DNA of 64,000 bases from Halorubrum sp. BV1 (GTDB lineage Archaea; Halobacteriota; Halobacteria; Halobacteriales; Haloferacaceae), in contig NZ_JQKV01000001.1 of NCBI RefSeq assembly GCF_000746205.1, forward strand, positions 236,814-300,813. Direction: 5' to 3'. The notes under the pieces were generated by a model. The model had not been told where the DNA came from. It worked only from the letters and a program-made list of their open reading frames with translations, and searched no databases. Below are positions 25,108-32,872 of this stretch, one piece after another. Each line of letters starts with the position of its first letter. Position 1 is the first letter of the stretch. Both the position numbers and the translations under genes were made by a program.

Positions 25108-26535
25108 TCAGTCCTGCGAGGGTCCGTGCGCGGCGTGATCGTGATCGTGGTCGTGATTATGCGCGCCGTCCTCGCTCGGCTCGTCGTGGCCGTCCGAGTC
25201 GCTCTCGTTGGATCCCGTCTCGCCGAGCACCTCCGCGCCCTCGCCGTCGATCATGTCCATGTTCTTCAGGTTATCGCGCTCCTCGAAGTCCTCGACGGCC
25301 GCCATCACGTCCTCCTGAGTGATCGTCATCCGGTCTTCGGTGAGTGCGCCGAGGACGGCCTCGCGAAGCACCATCCGAAGGTCCGAGCCGGTGAGCCCGC
25401 CGGTCCGGTCGGCGACCTCCTCGGGGTCGAAGTCGGCGATCTGCATCTCTTTGGTCACCACGCGGAGGATGTCGGCGCGCATGTCGCGATCGGGTTTGGG
25501 GAAATTGACGATCTCGTCGAACCGCCGCCACGCCGCGGCGTCGAGCTGATCCGGGTGGTTCGTCGCCCCGATCAACAGGACCTCGTCGCGGATCAGAGAC
25601 ACCTCGTCGATCGACTTGAGCAGGGTGTTGACGGCGCGTTTCAGGGCGGCGTGCTCGTCCGAGCGGCGGGTCTTCGCGACCGAGTCGAACTCGTCGATGA
25701 AGAGGATACACGGCGAGAGCCGCTTTGCGACCTCGAAGGTTTTCTCGACGTTTTTCGCCGTCTCGCCGAGGTACTGGCTCGTTATCATCGAGAGCTTGAC
25801 CTCGACGAACGGGAGCCCGAGCTCGTGTGCGAGCGCGCGAGAGATCGTCGTTTTCCCGGTTCCGGGAGGACCGACGAAAAGCAGCTTGCCGATCTCGCGG
25901 AGCCCGATGCTCGCGAGGTACTCGCGGTGTTCGATCGCTTTCACGATCTTCTGGATCTCGCCCTCCTGGTCGCCGGTGAGCACGAGGTCGTCGAGCGTCG
26001 TCTCGATCTCCTCTGGCGCGCGGACGTTGACCAGGTCGAGCATCTCGGCGTCCTCCTCCTCGTCGAAGTACTCGTCGAGTAAGGCGTCGATCCAGACGCG
26101 GTCGGCCTGCACCGGGCGCACGTTGTCCCGGGACTCCTCGTGGGACACGGGCGCGTCGAGGTCGTCCGCGTCGTCGAGTGCGGCGACGATCGTCGGGTTG
26201 GCTCCGATGCGGTCCTCGTCCGCGTGGTCGATGTACCACTCCAGCGCCATCTCCGGCTGGGTCAGGGATATCTCCCCGGAGAAGTCGGTCCGCTGGGTGA
26301 AAAGCAGTTCAGAGACGGCCTCCCACGGGTGGTCGACCCCGGTGGCGGTGCGCGTCACCCCGTCGGTCGCCTTTATTGGTCGCTCGACGCCGCCCGGTGC
26401 GTCCTCGGCCGCGTCGTCGGACCAGAACACTTGACGGAACCTGGGTGGCAGGTCGTTTTCGTCGAGATCGCGGTTCTCGGTGTAGAGGTGCGTCGTCAAC
26501 ACGAACTCGACGACGTCGAGCGCCGGATCACTCAT
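25108..26535 (-). CDS. AAA family ATPase with His-rich C-terminus
   Basis: A 475-residue protein with a haloarchaeal N-terminal domain (residues 1-170), then a single AAA+ module: Walker A VGPPGTGKTT, Walker B CILFIDEFDSV, sensor-1 LIGATNHPDQLD and the second-region arginine in AAWRRFDEIVNFP. The module resembles Cdc48/26S-type ATPases, but there is only one ring and no protease domain. The last 30 residues alternate His and Asp (HNHDHDHDH), a probable metal-binding tail. Start 26535 is chosen because upstream residues are Arg-rich noise. It is divergent from the isopentenyl-diphosphate isomerase gene. Confidence 0.85.
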   Translation of the reverse strand: MSDPALDVVEFVLTTHLYTENRDLDENDLPPRFRQVFWSDDAAEDAPGGVERPIKATDGVTRTATGVDHPWEAVSELLFTQRTDFSGEISLTQPEMALEWYIDHADEDRIGANPTIVAALDDADDLDAPVSHEESRDNVRPVQADRVWIDALLDEYFDEEEDAEMLDLVNVRAPEEIETTLDDLVLTGDQEGEIQKIVKAIEHREYLASIGLREIGKLLFVGPPGTGKTTISRALAHELGLPFVEVKLSMITSQYLGETAKNVEKTFEVAKRLSPCILFIDEFDSVAKTRRSDEHAALKRAVNTLLKSIDEVSLIRDEVLLIGATNHPDQLDAAAWRRFDEIVNFPKPDRDMRADILRVVTKEMQIADFDPEEVADRTGGLTGSDLRMVLREAVLGALTEDRMTITQEDVMAAVEDFEERDNLKNMDMIDGEGAEVLGETGSNESDSDGHDEPSEDGAHNHDHDHDHAAHGPSQD

Positions 26536-26630
26536 CCGCGCGAAGTAGCCTCGGGACGCGGTTAAGCGCGTCGAACTGCGCTCGCCCGTTCGGGAACTCC
26601 TTCGCCGCCACCACCCGCCGTATCGAACGC

Positions 26631-26638
26631 TTATTATC
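26631..26638 (+). promoter_or_regulatory. TATA box of idi
   Basis: TTATTATC lies 23-30 nt before ATG 26661 and fixes that start within a longer open frame. Confidence 0.6.
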
Positions 26639-26660
26639 CCTGGTGAGAGACCGGTGTAGC

Positions 26661-27302
26661 ATGAGCTCCGAGGACGCGGGCGACGCCGAGAACGTCGGTG
26701 GAGCCGCACTAGACGACGGCGGTGACACCGCCGGAGACGACCCCGACGCGGCAGACGCCGCACCGGCCCACGAGAACGCGAACCAGGACGTGATCGCCGT
26801 CGACCCCGACGACGTCGAACAGGGAACCGTGAATCGGCTCGACGCCCACACCGGCGACGGGATACGACACCGCGCGTTCACCTGCCTCGTGTTCGACACC
26901 GACGGGCGCATCCTGCTCGCCCAGCGCGCGCCGACGAAGCGGCTCTGGGACGGCCACTGGGATGGCACCGTCGCCTCCCATCCCGTCGAGGGACAGTCTC
27001 AGGAGGACGCGACCGCACAGCGGCTCGAAGAGGAACTGGGCATCACGCCGGATCAGTACGACGACCTCCGAATGACTGATAAGTTCGAGTACAAGCGGTA
27101 CTACCCCCACGAGGGCGTCGAGTGGGAGGTCTGTGCGGTGTTGAAGGTCACGCTTTCGGACACCGATCTCGACCCCGACGACGAGGAGATCGGCGGGATG
27201 CTGTGGGTCGATTACGAACACCTCCACGAGAACCCGGCGCTGTACCGCCAGCTGCGGCTGTGCCCGTGGTTCGAGATCGCGATGCGGCGCGACTTCGCCT
27301 GA
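26661..27302 (+). CDS. idi: Isopentenyl-diphosphate delta-isomerase, type 1 (NUDIX fold)
   Basis: Enzyme interconverting IPP and DMAPP for archaeal isoprenoid lipid synthesis, 213 residues. After an acidic 45-residue leader come the NUDIX-type core segments RAFTCLVFDTDGRILLAQRA, LWDGHWDGTVASHPVEGQS, the Nudix helix ATAQRLEEELGI and EWEVCAVL with the conserved Glu. In the E. coli enzyme the motif is NSVCGHP with catalytic Cys67; here the aligned residue is Ala (GTVASHP). Most other metal ligands are in place. The homology is clear, but the catalytic mechanism or activity needs explaining. It is a single gene with its own TATA box. Confidence 0.85.
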   Translation: MSSEDAGDAENVGGAALDDGGDTAGDDPDAADAAPAHENANQDVIAVDPDDVEQGTVNRLDAHTGDGIRHRAFTCLVFDTDGRILLAQRAPTKRLWDGHWDGTVASHPVEGQSQEDATAQRLEEELGITPDQYDDLRMTDKFEYKRYYPHEGVEWEVCAVLKVTLSDTDLDPDDEEIGGMLWVDYEHLHENPALYRQLRLCPWFEIAMRRDFA

Positions 27303-27306
27303 GTCG

Positions 27307-27349
27307 GGTCGTTCCCGTCCGCGATGATCCGCGGTCGTTCCCGTCCGCG
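27307..27349 (+). repeat. 17-bp direct repeat after idi
   Basis: GGTCGTTCCCGTCCGCG occurs at 27307-27323 and again at 27333-27349 in the spacer after the idi stop codon. It is a small tandem duplication with no evident role. Confidence 0.6.
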
Positions 27350-27415
27350 TTCGGATCGGGTGACTCCGCGACCGAAACGGCGAGTTGAAGGCGCGCGAGC
27401 GATTTCTTTCGAGAC

Positions 27416-28171
27416 ATGACCGTCGTCGTCGTGCTGGCGAATCCGCCCCGCGAGGGGCTCGTCGCGACCGGGCTCGCGGAGTCGACTCCGCTGTCGACCG
27501 CCGAGGCCGCAGAACTGTACGAGGCGTTGTTCCGCGACGCCGTGCTCGCGGTCGACCGCTCCGGCGGCGACCTCCTCGTCAACTACCCGGACGATGACGA
27601 CCTGTCGGCCGAGCACCGCACCGACACGACTCCCGAGGCCGAACTCCGAACGCTTGTCGCCGACACGCTCGGCGGCACCGGCGACGTCCGCTTCGAGCGA
27701 CAGGTCGGCTCGTCGTTCGGCGCGCGCGCCGGAAACACCGTCACGCACCTTCTGCGCGAGGAGAACGCCGACTCCGTCGCGGTCGTCACGCCGCAAGCGC
27801 CGCTGCTGTCGCGCACCCTCGTCGACTCGGCCGCGATGAAGCTCCGGACGAACGAGGTCGTGCTCGGTCCCTCGACCCGCGGTCGGACCTACTACGCGGG
27901 GTTCACCGAGCCGATCGACTTCGAGGGGGCGTTCGACGCGCCCAGTCTCCCGACGCTCGCGGCCCGTGGACGCGACGCCGGCCTCGACGTCGAGTTCGTC
28001 GAGCCCTCGCCGTCGATGGTCGACGGCGACGACCTGCTCGACGCGCTACCCGTGTTGCGCGCGCGGTTCACCGCCCAGCGGGTCGTGCCCGACTACACCG
28101 CCGCGTTCGTCCACGAGCACGGGCTCGACGTGGTCGTCGGGGACGGTGAGGCGCGCGTCGTACGCGAGTAA
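27416..28171 (+). CDS. DUF2064-like nucleotide-diphospho-sugar transferase-fold protein
   Basis: A 251-residue soluble protein. It opens with a beta strand MTVVVVLANPP and has EAAELYEALFRDAVLAV, VVTPQAPLLSRTLVDSAAMKL and NEVVLGPSTRGRTYYAGFTEPIDF, a layout like the DUF2064/TIGR04282 group related to CofC and small glycosyltransferases (GT-A fold). The usual D-x-D is not obvious. The role is unknown; a nucleotide-sugar or guanylyltransferase activity is only a guess. The promoter is weak, and a 17-bp repeat lies upstream. Confidence 0.6.
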   Translation: MTVVVVLANPPREGLVATGLAESTPLSTAEAAELYEALFRDAVLAVDRSGGDLLVNYPDDDDLSAEHRTDTTPEAELRTLVADTLGGTGDVRFERQVGSSFGARAGNTVTHLLREENADSVAVVTPQAPLLSRTLVDSAAMKLRTNEVVLGPSTRGRTYYAGFTEPIDFEGAFDAPSLPTLAARGRDAGLDVEFVEPSPSMVDGDDLLDALPVLRARFTAQRVVPDYTAAFVHEHGLDVVVGDGEARVVRE

Positions 28172-28296
28172 GCGAGCGTGAACGAGCGAGCGGGCCGTGC
28201 GCGGCGACGGCCGGGCGGCGGGTCAGACGCTCTCGCGGTGGGTCGACGTCCGGCCCACCCGCGGATTGATATGCCGACGCCCGTTCGCTACACGAC

Positions 28297-30093
28297 ATGG
28301 TGACTGGGGTGGCGTTCTCGGACGCCGCGCACCTCGGCGTCGGGCTCACGCTCGTCGCTGTCGCGGTGCTTGCCGTGTACGCGGTCGATCGGCCCGATGG
28401 CGCGTGGACGCGCGCGCTGCGAACGCGGTTCCTCTACGGCGTCCCGTGGGGCACGCTCGTCTCGATCGCGGTCGTCGTCGGAGTCTACCTGTTCGTCCAG
28501 GACGGGATCTCAAACCCCTATCGTCCAGTCACGATCCCGTTCCGGTCGTGGTCGTACTTTTACGCCGAGGGGCTCTTCTGGGCCGGGCTCGCACACTCCG
28601 GACTGGGACACCTCACCGGCAACCTATTTTCTGCGCTCGTCGCGGGAAGCATCGCCGAGTACGCGTATGGTCACGCGCCGGGCGGTCGGGACCGCCGCCG
28701 CACCGCCTCCATCGCGGACAACCTCCTCGACGCGTCCGCGCGCGACGGGCCGCTCGTCTCGAACCCGTACGTTCGCGCGTTCGTCGTCGTTCCGGGCGCG
28801 ATACTCGGGTTCGCGGTGCTCTCGTCGCTTTTCGCGCTCGGTCCGGTGATCGGCTTCTCGACGGCCGTCTTCGCGCTCTGGGGGTTCGCGCTGGTCCACT
28901 ACCCGGTCCGCTCGCTGGCGGCGCTGACCGGACCGACGCTCGCGAGCGTCGCCTACTGGACGCTCCGCAGTCCGGTGGCGGTCGGCGAGGCGACCGGCTC
29001 GTACGGCCCGCCGGGGTGGGCGAACGTCGCCGTGCAGGGCCACGCACTCGGGCTGATCGTCGGGGCACTCGCCGCGGTGTGGCTCGTCCGCCGGCGACGC
29101 GAGCACGGTTCTGCCCCGGTCTCCGGTCGGGACACCGGCTCCCGCGTCCCCACCGACGCCGATCGGTCCGGGGTCGCCGCGCTCGCCGCGTTCGGCGGCG
29201 TTCTGCTGTTCGGCGCATCGCGCCGGCTCTGGGCTGTGTACTGGTACCTCGGGAACGAGCGGTTCGAGCTGTACCGCGCGCTCGGCCTCGGGTTACTCGC
29301 CGTGCTCGCGGGCGTCGTCGCGGTCGCGGCCGCCGGACGCGACGAGCCGATATGGCCGGGTCGTGCCGTCTCTCACCCCGAGACGGTTCGAGACGCCGTC
29401 CGGTCAGCGACGCCGGCCGCGGTCGGCCTGCTCTGTCTCCTCGCCGCGCTCGCCGCCGTCGCCGGGCCGGCCGTTCTCCCGAACCTCGTGGCCGTCGACG
29501 GCGGCGACGACCTGCCGGGCGATCCGATCGAGGTCGACGGGTACCAGATCACCTACGCTGAAACCGTCGAGAATCGGCTCGTGAGCGCCGTCGACGTCAA
29601 GGCGTTCGGGCGGTCGACGTCGGTGAACACTTCGGGGGTGATCGTCGCGAACCCCGACCGAGAGATATGGACCACAGCTGTCTCACGGGGGAATCTGGCG
29701 TTCTGGGGCTACCGCGCCGTCGACGTAGGCGGGACAGGCTGGCGCGAGACCGTCTGGGTCCAGCGGACCGGGTGGGTCGCGGCCGGCGGGGGACCGACGT
29801 ACCGGGTCGACGCGGTTCGGAACGAGACACGCTCGACCCTGTTTGTCGGCGCTCCGGCCCGTGTGGAGGGGCACCTCGACGGACGTCAGATCCTCGTAGC
29901 GGCGGTCGACGGCGGGTTCGAACTCCGGGTTGGTCACGACGGATGGACGGAGACCGCACCGCTGCCCGCGAGAAACGAGTCGGTCAGGGTCCGGGGGATC
30001 TCGTTCGTGCGGGAGGAGACTCGCGTGTACGCCGAACGGGGCGAGACGCGGATACTCGTCGCCCGACAGGAGCGGTACGAAGGCCGGCAGTAG
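28297..30093 (+). CDS. Rhomboid-family intramembrane protease with long C-terminal extension
   Basis: A 598-residue membrane protein. The first 265 residues contain the rhomboid signs HSGLGHLTGNL (His100, His105, Asn109), the Ser loop GFSTAVFALWG (Ser188) and a later GHALGLIVG helix (His249), the expected Ser-His dyad. The usual GxSG has Thr after the Ser. Further helices run to about residue 405, and the rest (about 430-598) is a soluble, beta-rich region without recognised domain, likely outside the cell. Cleavage of membrane proteins is the family role; the substrate is unknown. The dyad order and neighbours support the call, but the extension is unusual. Confidence 0.75.
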   Translation: MVTGVAFSDAAHLGVGLTLVAVAVLAVYAVDRPDGAWTRALRTRFLYGVPWGTLVSIAVVVGVYLFVQDGISNPYRPVTIPFRSWSYFYAEGLFWAGLAHSGLGHLTGNLFSALVAGSIAEYAYGHAPGGRDRRRTASIADNLLDASARDGPLVSNPYVRAFVVVPGAILGFAVLSSLFALGPVIGFSTAVFALWGFALVHYPVRSLAALTGPTLASVAYWTLRSPVAVGEATGSYGPPGWANVAVQGHALGLIVGALAAVWLVRRRREHGSAPVSGRDTGSRVPTDADRSGVAALAAFGGVLLFGASRRLWAVYWYLGNERFELYRALGLGLLAVLAGVVAVAAAGRDEPIWPGRAVSHPETVRDAVRSATPAAVGLLCLLAALAAVAGPAVLPNLVAVDGGDDLPGDPIEVDGYQITYAETVENRLVSAVDVKAFGRSTSVNTSGVIVANPDREIWTTAVSRGNLAFWGYRAVDVGGTGWRETVWVQRTGWVAAGGGPTYRVDAVRNETRSTLFVGAPARVEGHLDGRQILVAAVDGGFELRVGHDGWTETAPLPARNESVRVRGISFVREETRVYAERGETRILVARQERYEGRQ

Positions 30094-30125
30094 AGGGGCG
30101 AACGCACCGCGGACGAACAGTCTCG

Positions 30126-30749
30126 TCAGCGCCACTCGATCCGGTACACCTCGGCGTCGATCTCGCGGGAGGTCTCGGTGTGGTGGTCGAACTGGGCGTC
30201 GATCGCGAAGTCGGCCGCGAACGCGTGCGTCACCTCGCCGCCCTCGTCGGCCGCGAACGCCTCGACGAACTCTCGGCTCCCGGCGTTGTGAACCGAGTAG
30301 GAGACGTCCGCGATGCGGCTCGCGGTCGAAAGGAAGCCGCGGTCGGCGTTTCGGTTTCCGTCCTGTGCGCCGAACGGCGGGTTCATCACGACGGTGACGG
30401 GATCGGGTACCGTGAGCGGGAGCCGAGTCGCGTCGGCCTGAATCCAGTGGACGGGAGCGCTCGCCGCGACGCGACGGTCGTTCTCTGTCGCGGTCGTCAG
30501 CGCTTCTCGGTCGAGTTCGACGCCGATCACGCGGGCGGGACCGCGGAGGGCCGCAGCGAGCGCGAACATCCCCGTTCCGGTGCCGAGATCGAGGACGGTC
30601 CGCCCGTCGATGTCGTCGTGGAGGTCTGCGAGGTGAACGACGTGGGCGGCCAGCTCCGGTGGCGTCGGATACTGTTCGAGGGCCGCTTGAGGGTTCTCGA
30701 ATCCCGTGACGACGCCTAGCTTGGCTGCGAGCGAGCGTTTCGACGTCAT
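30126..30749 (-). CDS. METTL5-like rRNA adenine methyltransferase (COG2263)
   Basis: A 207-residue class I methyltransferase. LEQYPTPPELAAHV (24-37) matches the LEQYPTRP opening of METTL5, motif I is VLDLGTGTGMFALAA (52-66), and the catalytic loop NPPFGAQDG (123-131) is the NPPF of N6-adenine methylases. In eukaryotes METTL5 methylates one adenosine of 18S rRNA and needs Trm112. The archaeal target is presumably the matching 16S position; that is inference. A 46-codon ORF lies just upstream and overlaps its ATG by 4 nt. Confidence 0.82.
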   Translation of the reverse strand: MTSKRSLAAKLGVVTGFENPQAALEQYPTPPELAAHVVHLADLHDDIDGRTVLDLGTGTGMFALAAALRGPARVIGVELDREALTTATENDRRVAASAPVHWIQADATRLPLTVPDPVTVVMNPPFGAQDGNRNADRGFLSTASRIADVSYSVHNAGSREFVEAFAADEGGEVTHAFAADFAIDAQFDHHTETSREIDAEVYRIEWR

Positions 30750-30886
30750 CTGTCGGGCGTCGTCCGCACCGCCGACACGGCGGCGGCTGGCCCCTCTGGT
30801 CGCCCCGAACCGCGTCCCTCCGCGGCCGGCAACGGATGCCGGATATCGCCGCCATCGTCGACGTCGTCGGTTCCAGTCGCGTACAT
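30746..30886 (-). CDS. Candidate 46-residue leaderless ORF upstream of the METTL5-like gene
   Basis: The ORF starts MYATGTDDVDDGG and ends RTTPDR; its TGA overlaps the ATG of the METTL5-like gene (ATGA). A TATA box (minus strand TTTTATATTA, 30906-30915) sits 20-29 nt before its ATG, the leaderless spacing. Third positions are about three quarters G/C. No homologue is recognised. It could be a leader peptide coupling translation to the methylase, or simply the 5' leader of that gene with a chance ORF. Confidence 0.45.
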   Translation of the reverse strand: MYATGTDDVDDGGDIRHPLPAAEGRGSGRPEGPAAAVSAVRTTPDR

Positions 30887-30905
30887 ACTGCGACGCACGA
30901 GAGAG

Positions 30906-30915
30906 TAATATAAAA
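30906..30915 (-). promoter_or_regulatory. TATA box upstream of the METTL5-like transcription unit
   Basis: Minus-strand TTTTATATTA, the most A/T-rich stretch in the region. It would place transcription start near 30886 and leave a 137-nt leader before the methylase ATG. Confidence 0.55.
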
Positions 30916-31238
30916 CAGTTCGTGAATGTTCAAAAGTAATACACTCGGCCGTAAGCCGGTCGTCGACGCCGCGATGCATTGTGCACGTCGACGCGAACAG
31001 AGGTCGGAGGGACGGACGACGACGGCAGATTCCGTCCGCGACCGACGGTCACGTTTCGTGTTCGGCGTGCGGCGCTCGCGGGGCATCACGGAACTGGGAC
31101 ACTGCGCTGTCGGTGCCCGAAACGGCCATCGTGGCGTCGCAGTCGCGTGATCGGTCGGGATAACAGACGGCGTGACGACGAGGCGAGCTCGCTCGTTCGG
31201 ACAAAGACTTAAATGCGGCAATAACCAGAAACCTTATA
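30916..31238. other. Intergenic spacer before tfb
   Basis: About 320 bp between the METTL5-unit promoter and tfb. It holds the tfb TATA box near its right end; short ORFs in it use alternative start codons, look Arg-rich on both strands and have no family similarity. One plus-strand frame around 31040-31110 has a lone Cys-x-x-Cys (CSACG), too little to call a gene. Nothing else is recognised. Confidence 0.5.
31207..31215 (+). promoter_or_regulatory. TATA box of tfb
   Basis: ACTTAAATG lies 24-32 nt before ATG 31239. A second A/T-rich stretch directly touches the ATG and is too close to act as promoter for this start. Confidence 0.6.
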
Positions 31239-32192
31239 ATGGAACGTCCGAGCCGTCAGCGCCAACAGGAGCGGGACACGGAGCGAGAGTCGGACGAGGA
31301 GACCCTCTCGTGTCCGGAGTGTGACTCGACGGAGATCGTCACCGACGCCGACCAAGAGCTCGTCTGTGAGGACTGCGGGCTGGTGCTCGACGAACAGAAC
31401 ATCGACCGCGGCCCGGAGTGGCGGGCGTTCAACCACTCGGAGCGGCAGTCGAAGTCGCGCGTCGGCGCGCCGATCACGGAGACGATGCACGACAAGGGGC
31501 TGACGACGACGATAGACTGGAAGGACAAAGACGCGTACGGGCGGTCGCTCTCCTCGGAGAAGCGGTCGCAGATGCACCGGCTGCGCAAGTGGCAAGAGCG
31601 GATCCGAACGAAGGACGCGGGCGAGCGGAACCTCCAGTTTGCGCTCTCTGAGATCGACCGGATGGCGAGCGCGCTCGGCGTGCCGCGTTCCGTGCGCGAG
31701 GTGGCCTCGGTGATCTACCGCCGCGCGTTGAACGAGGACCTGATCCGCGGCCGCTCCATCGAAGGCGTCTCGACCGCCGCCCTCTACGCCGCCTGTCGTC
31801 AGGAGGGGATCCCCCGCTCGCTCGACGAGGTCGCAGACGTCTCTCGCGTCCCGCAAAAGGAGATCGGCCGGACGTACCGGTACATCTCACAGGAGCTCGG
31901 CTTGGAACTGAAACCCGTCGACCCCAAGCAGTTCGTCCCCCGGTTCGCCTCCGCGCTCCAGCTCTCCGAGGAGGTCCAGTCGAAGGCGACGGAGATCATC
32001 GACGTCTCCGCAGAACAGGGACTGCTCTCGGGGAAATCCCCGACCGGATTCGCCGCCGCGGCGATCTACGCCGCGTCGCTTCTGTGCAACGAGAAGAAGA
32101 CCCAACGCGAGGTCGCAGACGTCGCGCAAGTGACGGAAGTCACCATCCGAAACCGGTATCAAGAGCAGATCGAAGCGATGGGATTCAGGTAG
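31239..32192 (+). CDS. tfb: Transcription initiation factor IIB (TFB)
   Basis: General transcription factor that binds the TBP-promoter complex and recruits RNA polymerase; 317 residues. The zinc ribbon has CPECDS (25-30) and CEDCGLVLDEQ (43-53). The B-finger/reader follows as GPEWRAFNHSE and GAPITETMHDKG, then two cyclin repeats with FALSEIDRMASALGVP and AAALYAACRQEGIPR-type segments, and FAAAAIYAASLLCNEKKT in the second. Haloarchaea carry several TFB paralogues with distinct promoters. This one has all core features, so it is a functional TFB; which paralogue cannot be told. Confidence 0.95.
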   Translation: MERPSRQRQQERDTERESDEETLSCPECDSTEIVTDADQELVCEDCGLVLDEQNIDRGPEWRAFNHSERQSKSRVGAPITETMHDKGLTTTIDWKDKDAYGRSLSSEKRSQMHRLRKWQERIRTKDAGERNLQFALSEIDRMASALGVPRSVREVASVIYRRALNEDLIRGRSIEGVSTAALYAACRQEGIPRSLDEVADVSRVPQKEIGRTYRYISQELGLELKPVDPKQFVPRFASALQLSEEVQSKATEIIDVSAEQGLLSGKSPTGFAAAAIYAASLLCNEKKTQREVADVAQVTEVTIRNRYQEQIEAMGFR

Positions 32193-32317
32193 GCGGCCGG
32201 CACCGATGCGGTTGCCCCGTCTTGCCCCTCGGTGCGGTCGCCCTGTCTGGCTCCCGGTGCGGTCGCCGCGTCACGAATCCCGGCGAGGTCACCTCGTCGC
32301 GGCCCCCGGTGATCGGG

Positions 32318-32326
32318 TTTTTAATC
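32318..32326 (+). promoter_or_regulatory. TATA box of the 32351 stress protein gene
   Basis: TTTTTAATC lies 25-33 nt before ATG 32351. Upstream of it the spacer has imperfect GGTGCGGTCGCC repeats. Confidence 0.6.
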
Positions 32327-32350
32327 ACTTCGGCCGTACCGTCGATTGAA

Positions 32351-32785
32351 ATGTATTCGCAGATCCTCGTTCCGACCGACGGCAGTCCAGCGTCCGACGC
32401 GGCGATCGAACACGCGCTCGATCTCGCTGCGCAGTACGACGCGCGAGTTCACGCGCTCTACGTGGTCGACGGGAGCGCGTACTCCTCGCTCGAAGCCGGC
32501 GCGGAACTCGTCGTCGAGGCGCTCGAAGAGGAGGGCACGGAGGCGACGGACCGCGTCGCCGACGCCGCGGCGGAAGCCGACGTCGACTGCGAGACGACCG
32601 TCGCTACGGGAACCGCCTACCAGTCTATCCGCGACTACGTGGACTCAAACGATATCGACATGATCGTCATGGGTACCCACGGTCGGAAGGGACTCGACCG
32701 ATACCTCCTCGGCAGCGTCACGGAGCGGGTCGTTCGGACCGCGGATGTCCCCGTACTGACCGTTCGACAGCCAGCGGATGAGTAG
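32351..32785 (+). CDS. Universal stress protein, UspA family
   Basis: A 144-residue ATP-binding Usp domain protein. The fold opens with ILVPTDGSPASDAAIEHAL and closes with the ATP-binding pattern GTHGRKGLDRYLLGSVTERV (G-x2-G-x9-G-S), so nucleotide binding is expected. Usp proteins act in stress adaptation in the cytosol, mostly by unknown means. A GC-rich hairpin after the stop codon may end the transcript. Two more members of this family occur later in the window. Confidence 0.9.
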   Translation: MYSQILVPTDGSPASDAAIEHALDLAAQYDARVHALYVVDGSAYSSLEAGAELVVEALEEEGTEATDRVADAAAEADVDCETTVATGTAYQSIRDYVDSNDIDMIVMGTHGRKGLDRYLLGSVTERVVRTADVPVLTVRQPADE

Positions 32786-32802
32786 CTTCCCAACGCGATC
32801 GG

Positions 32803-32821
32803 CGGCGAGTCTCGCTCGCCG
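32803..32821 (+). terminator. Hairpin after the stress protein gene
   Basis: CGGCGAG (32803-32809) pairs with CTCGCCG (32815-32821) around a five-base loop, 18 nt after the stop codon. There is no T-run. It is a weak terminator candidate. Confidence 0.35.
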
Positions 32822-32872
32822 CGAGTCTACCGGACGATCGGGCTCGGTCCGTCACAGAACGCGGTGATCCCC

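Noticed and set aside
30974..31212. Short plus-strand ORFs in the tfb spacer, one with a CSACG word
   Set aside because: They need GTG or TTG starts, have only one Cys pair, weak codon bias, and no TATA at the right distance. Not enough for a zinc-ribbon gene.
32200..32290. Imperfect GGTGCGGTCGCC repeats after tfb as a regulatory array
   Set aside because: Copies differ in length and sequence and lie before the TATA box of the next gene; simple GC-rich drift explains them as well.
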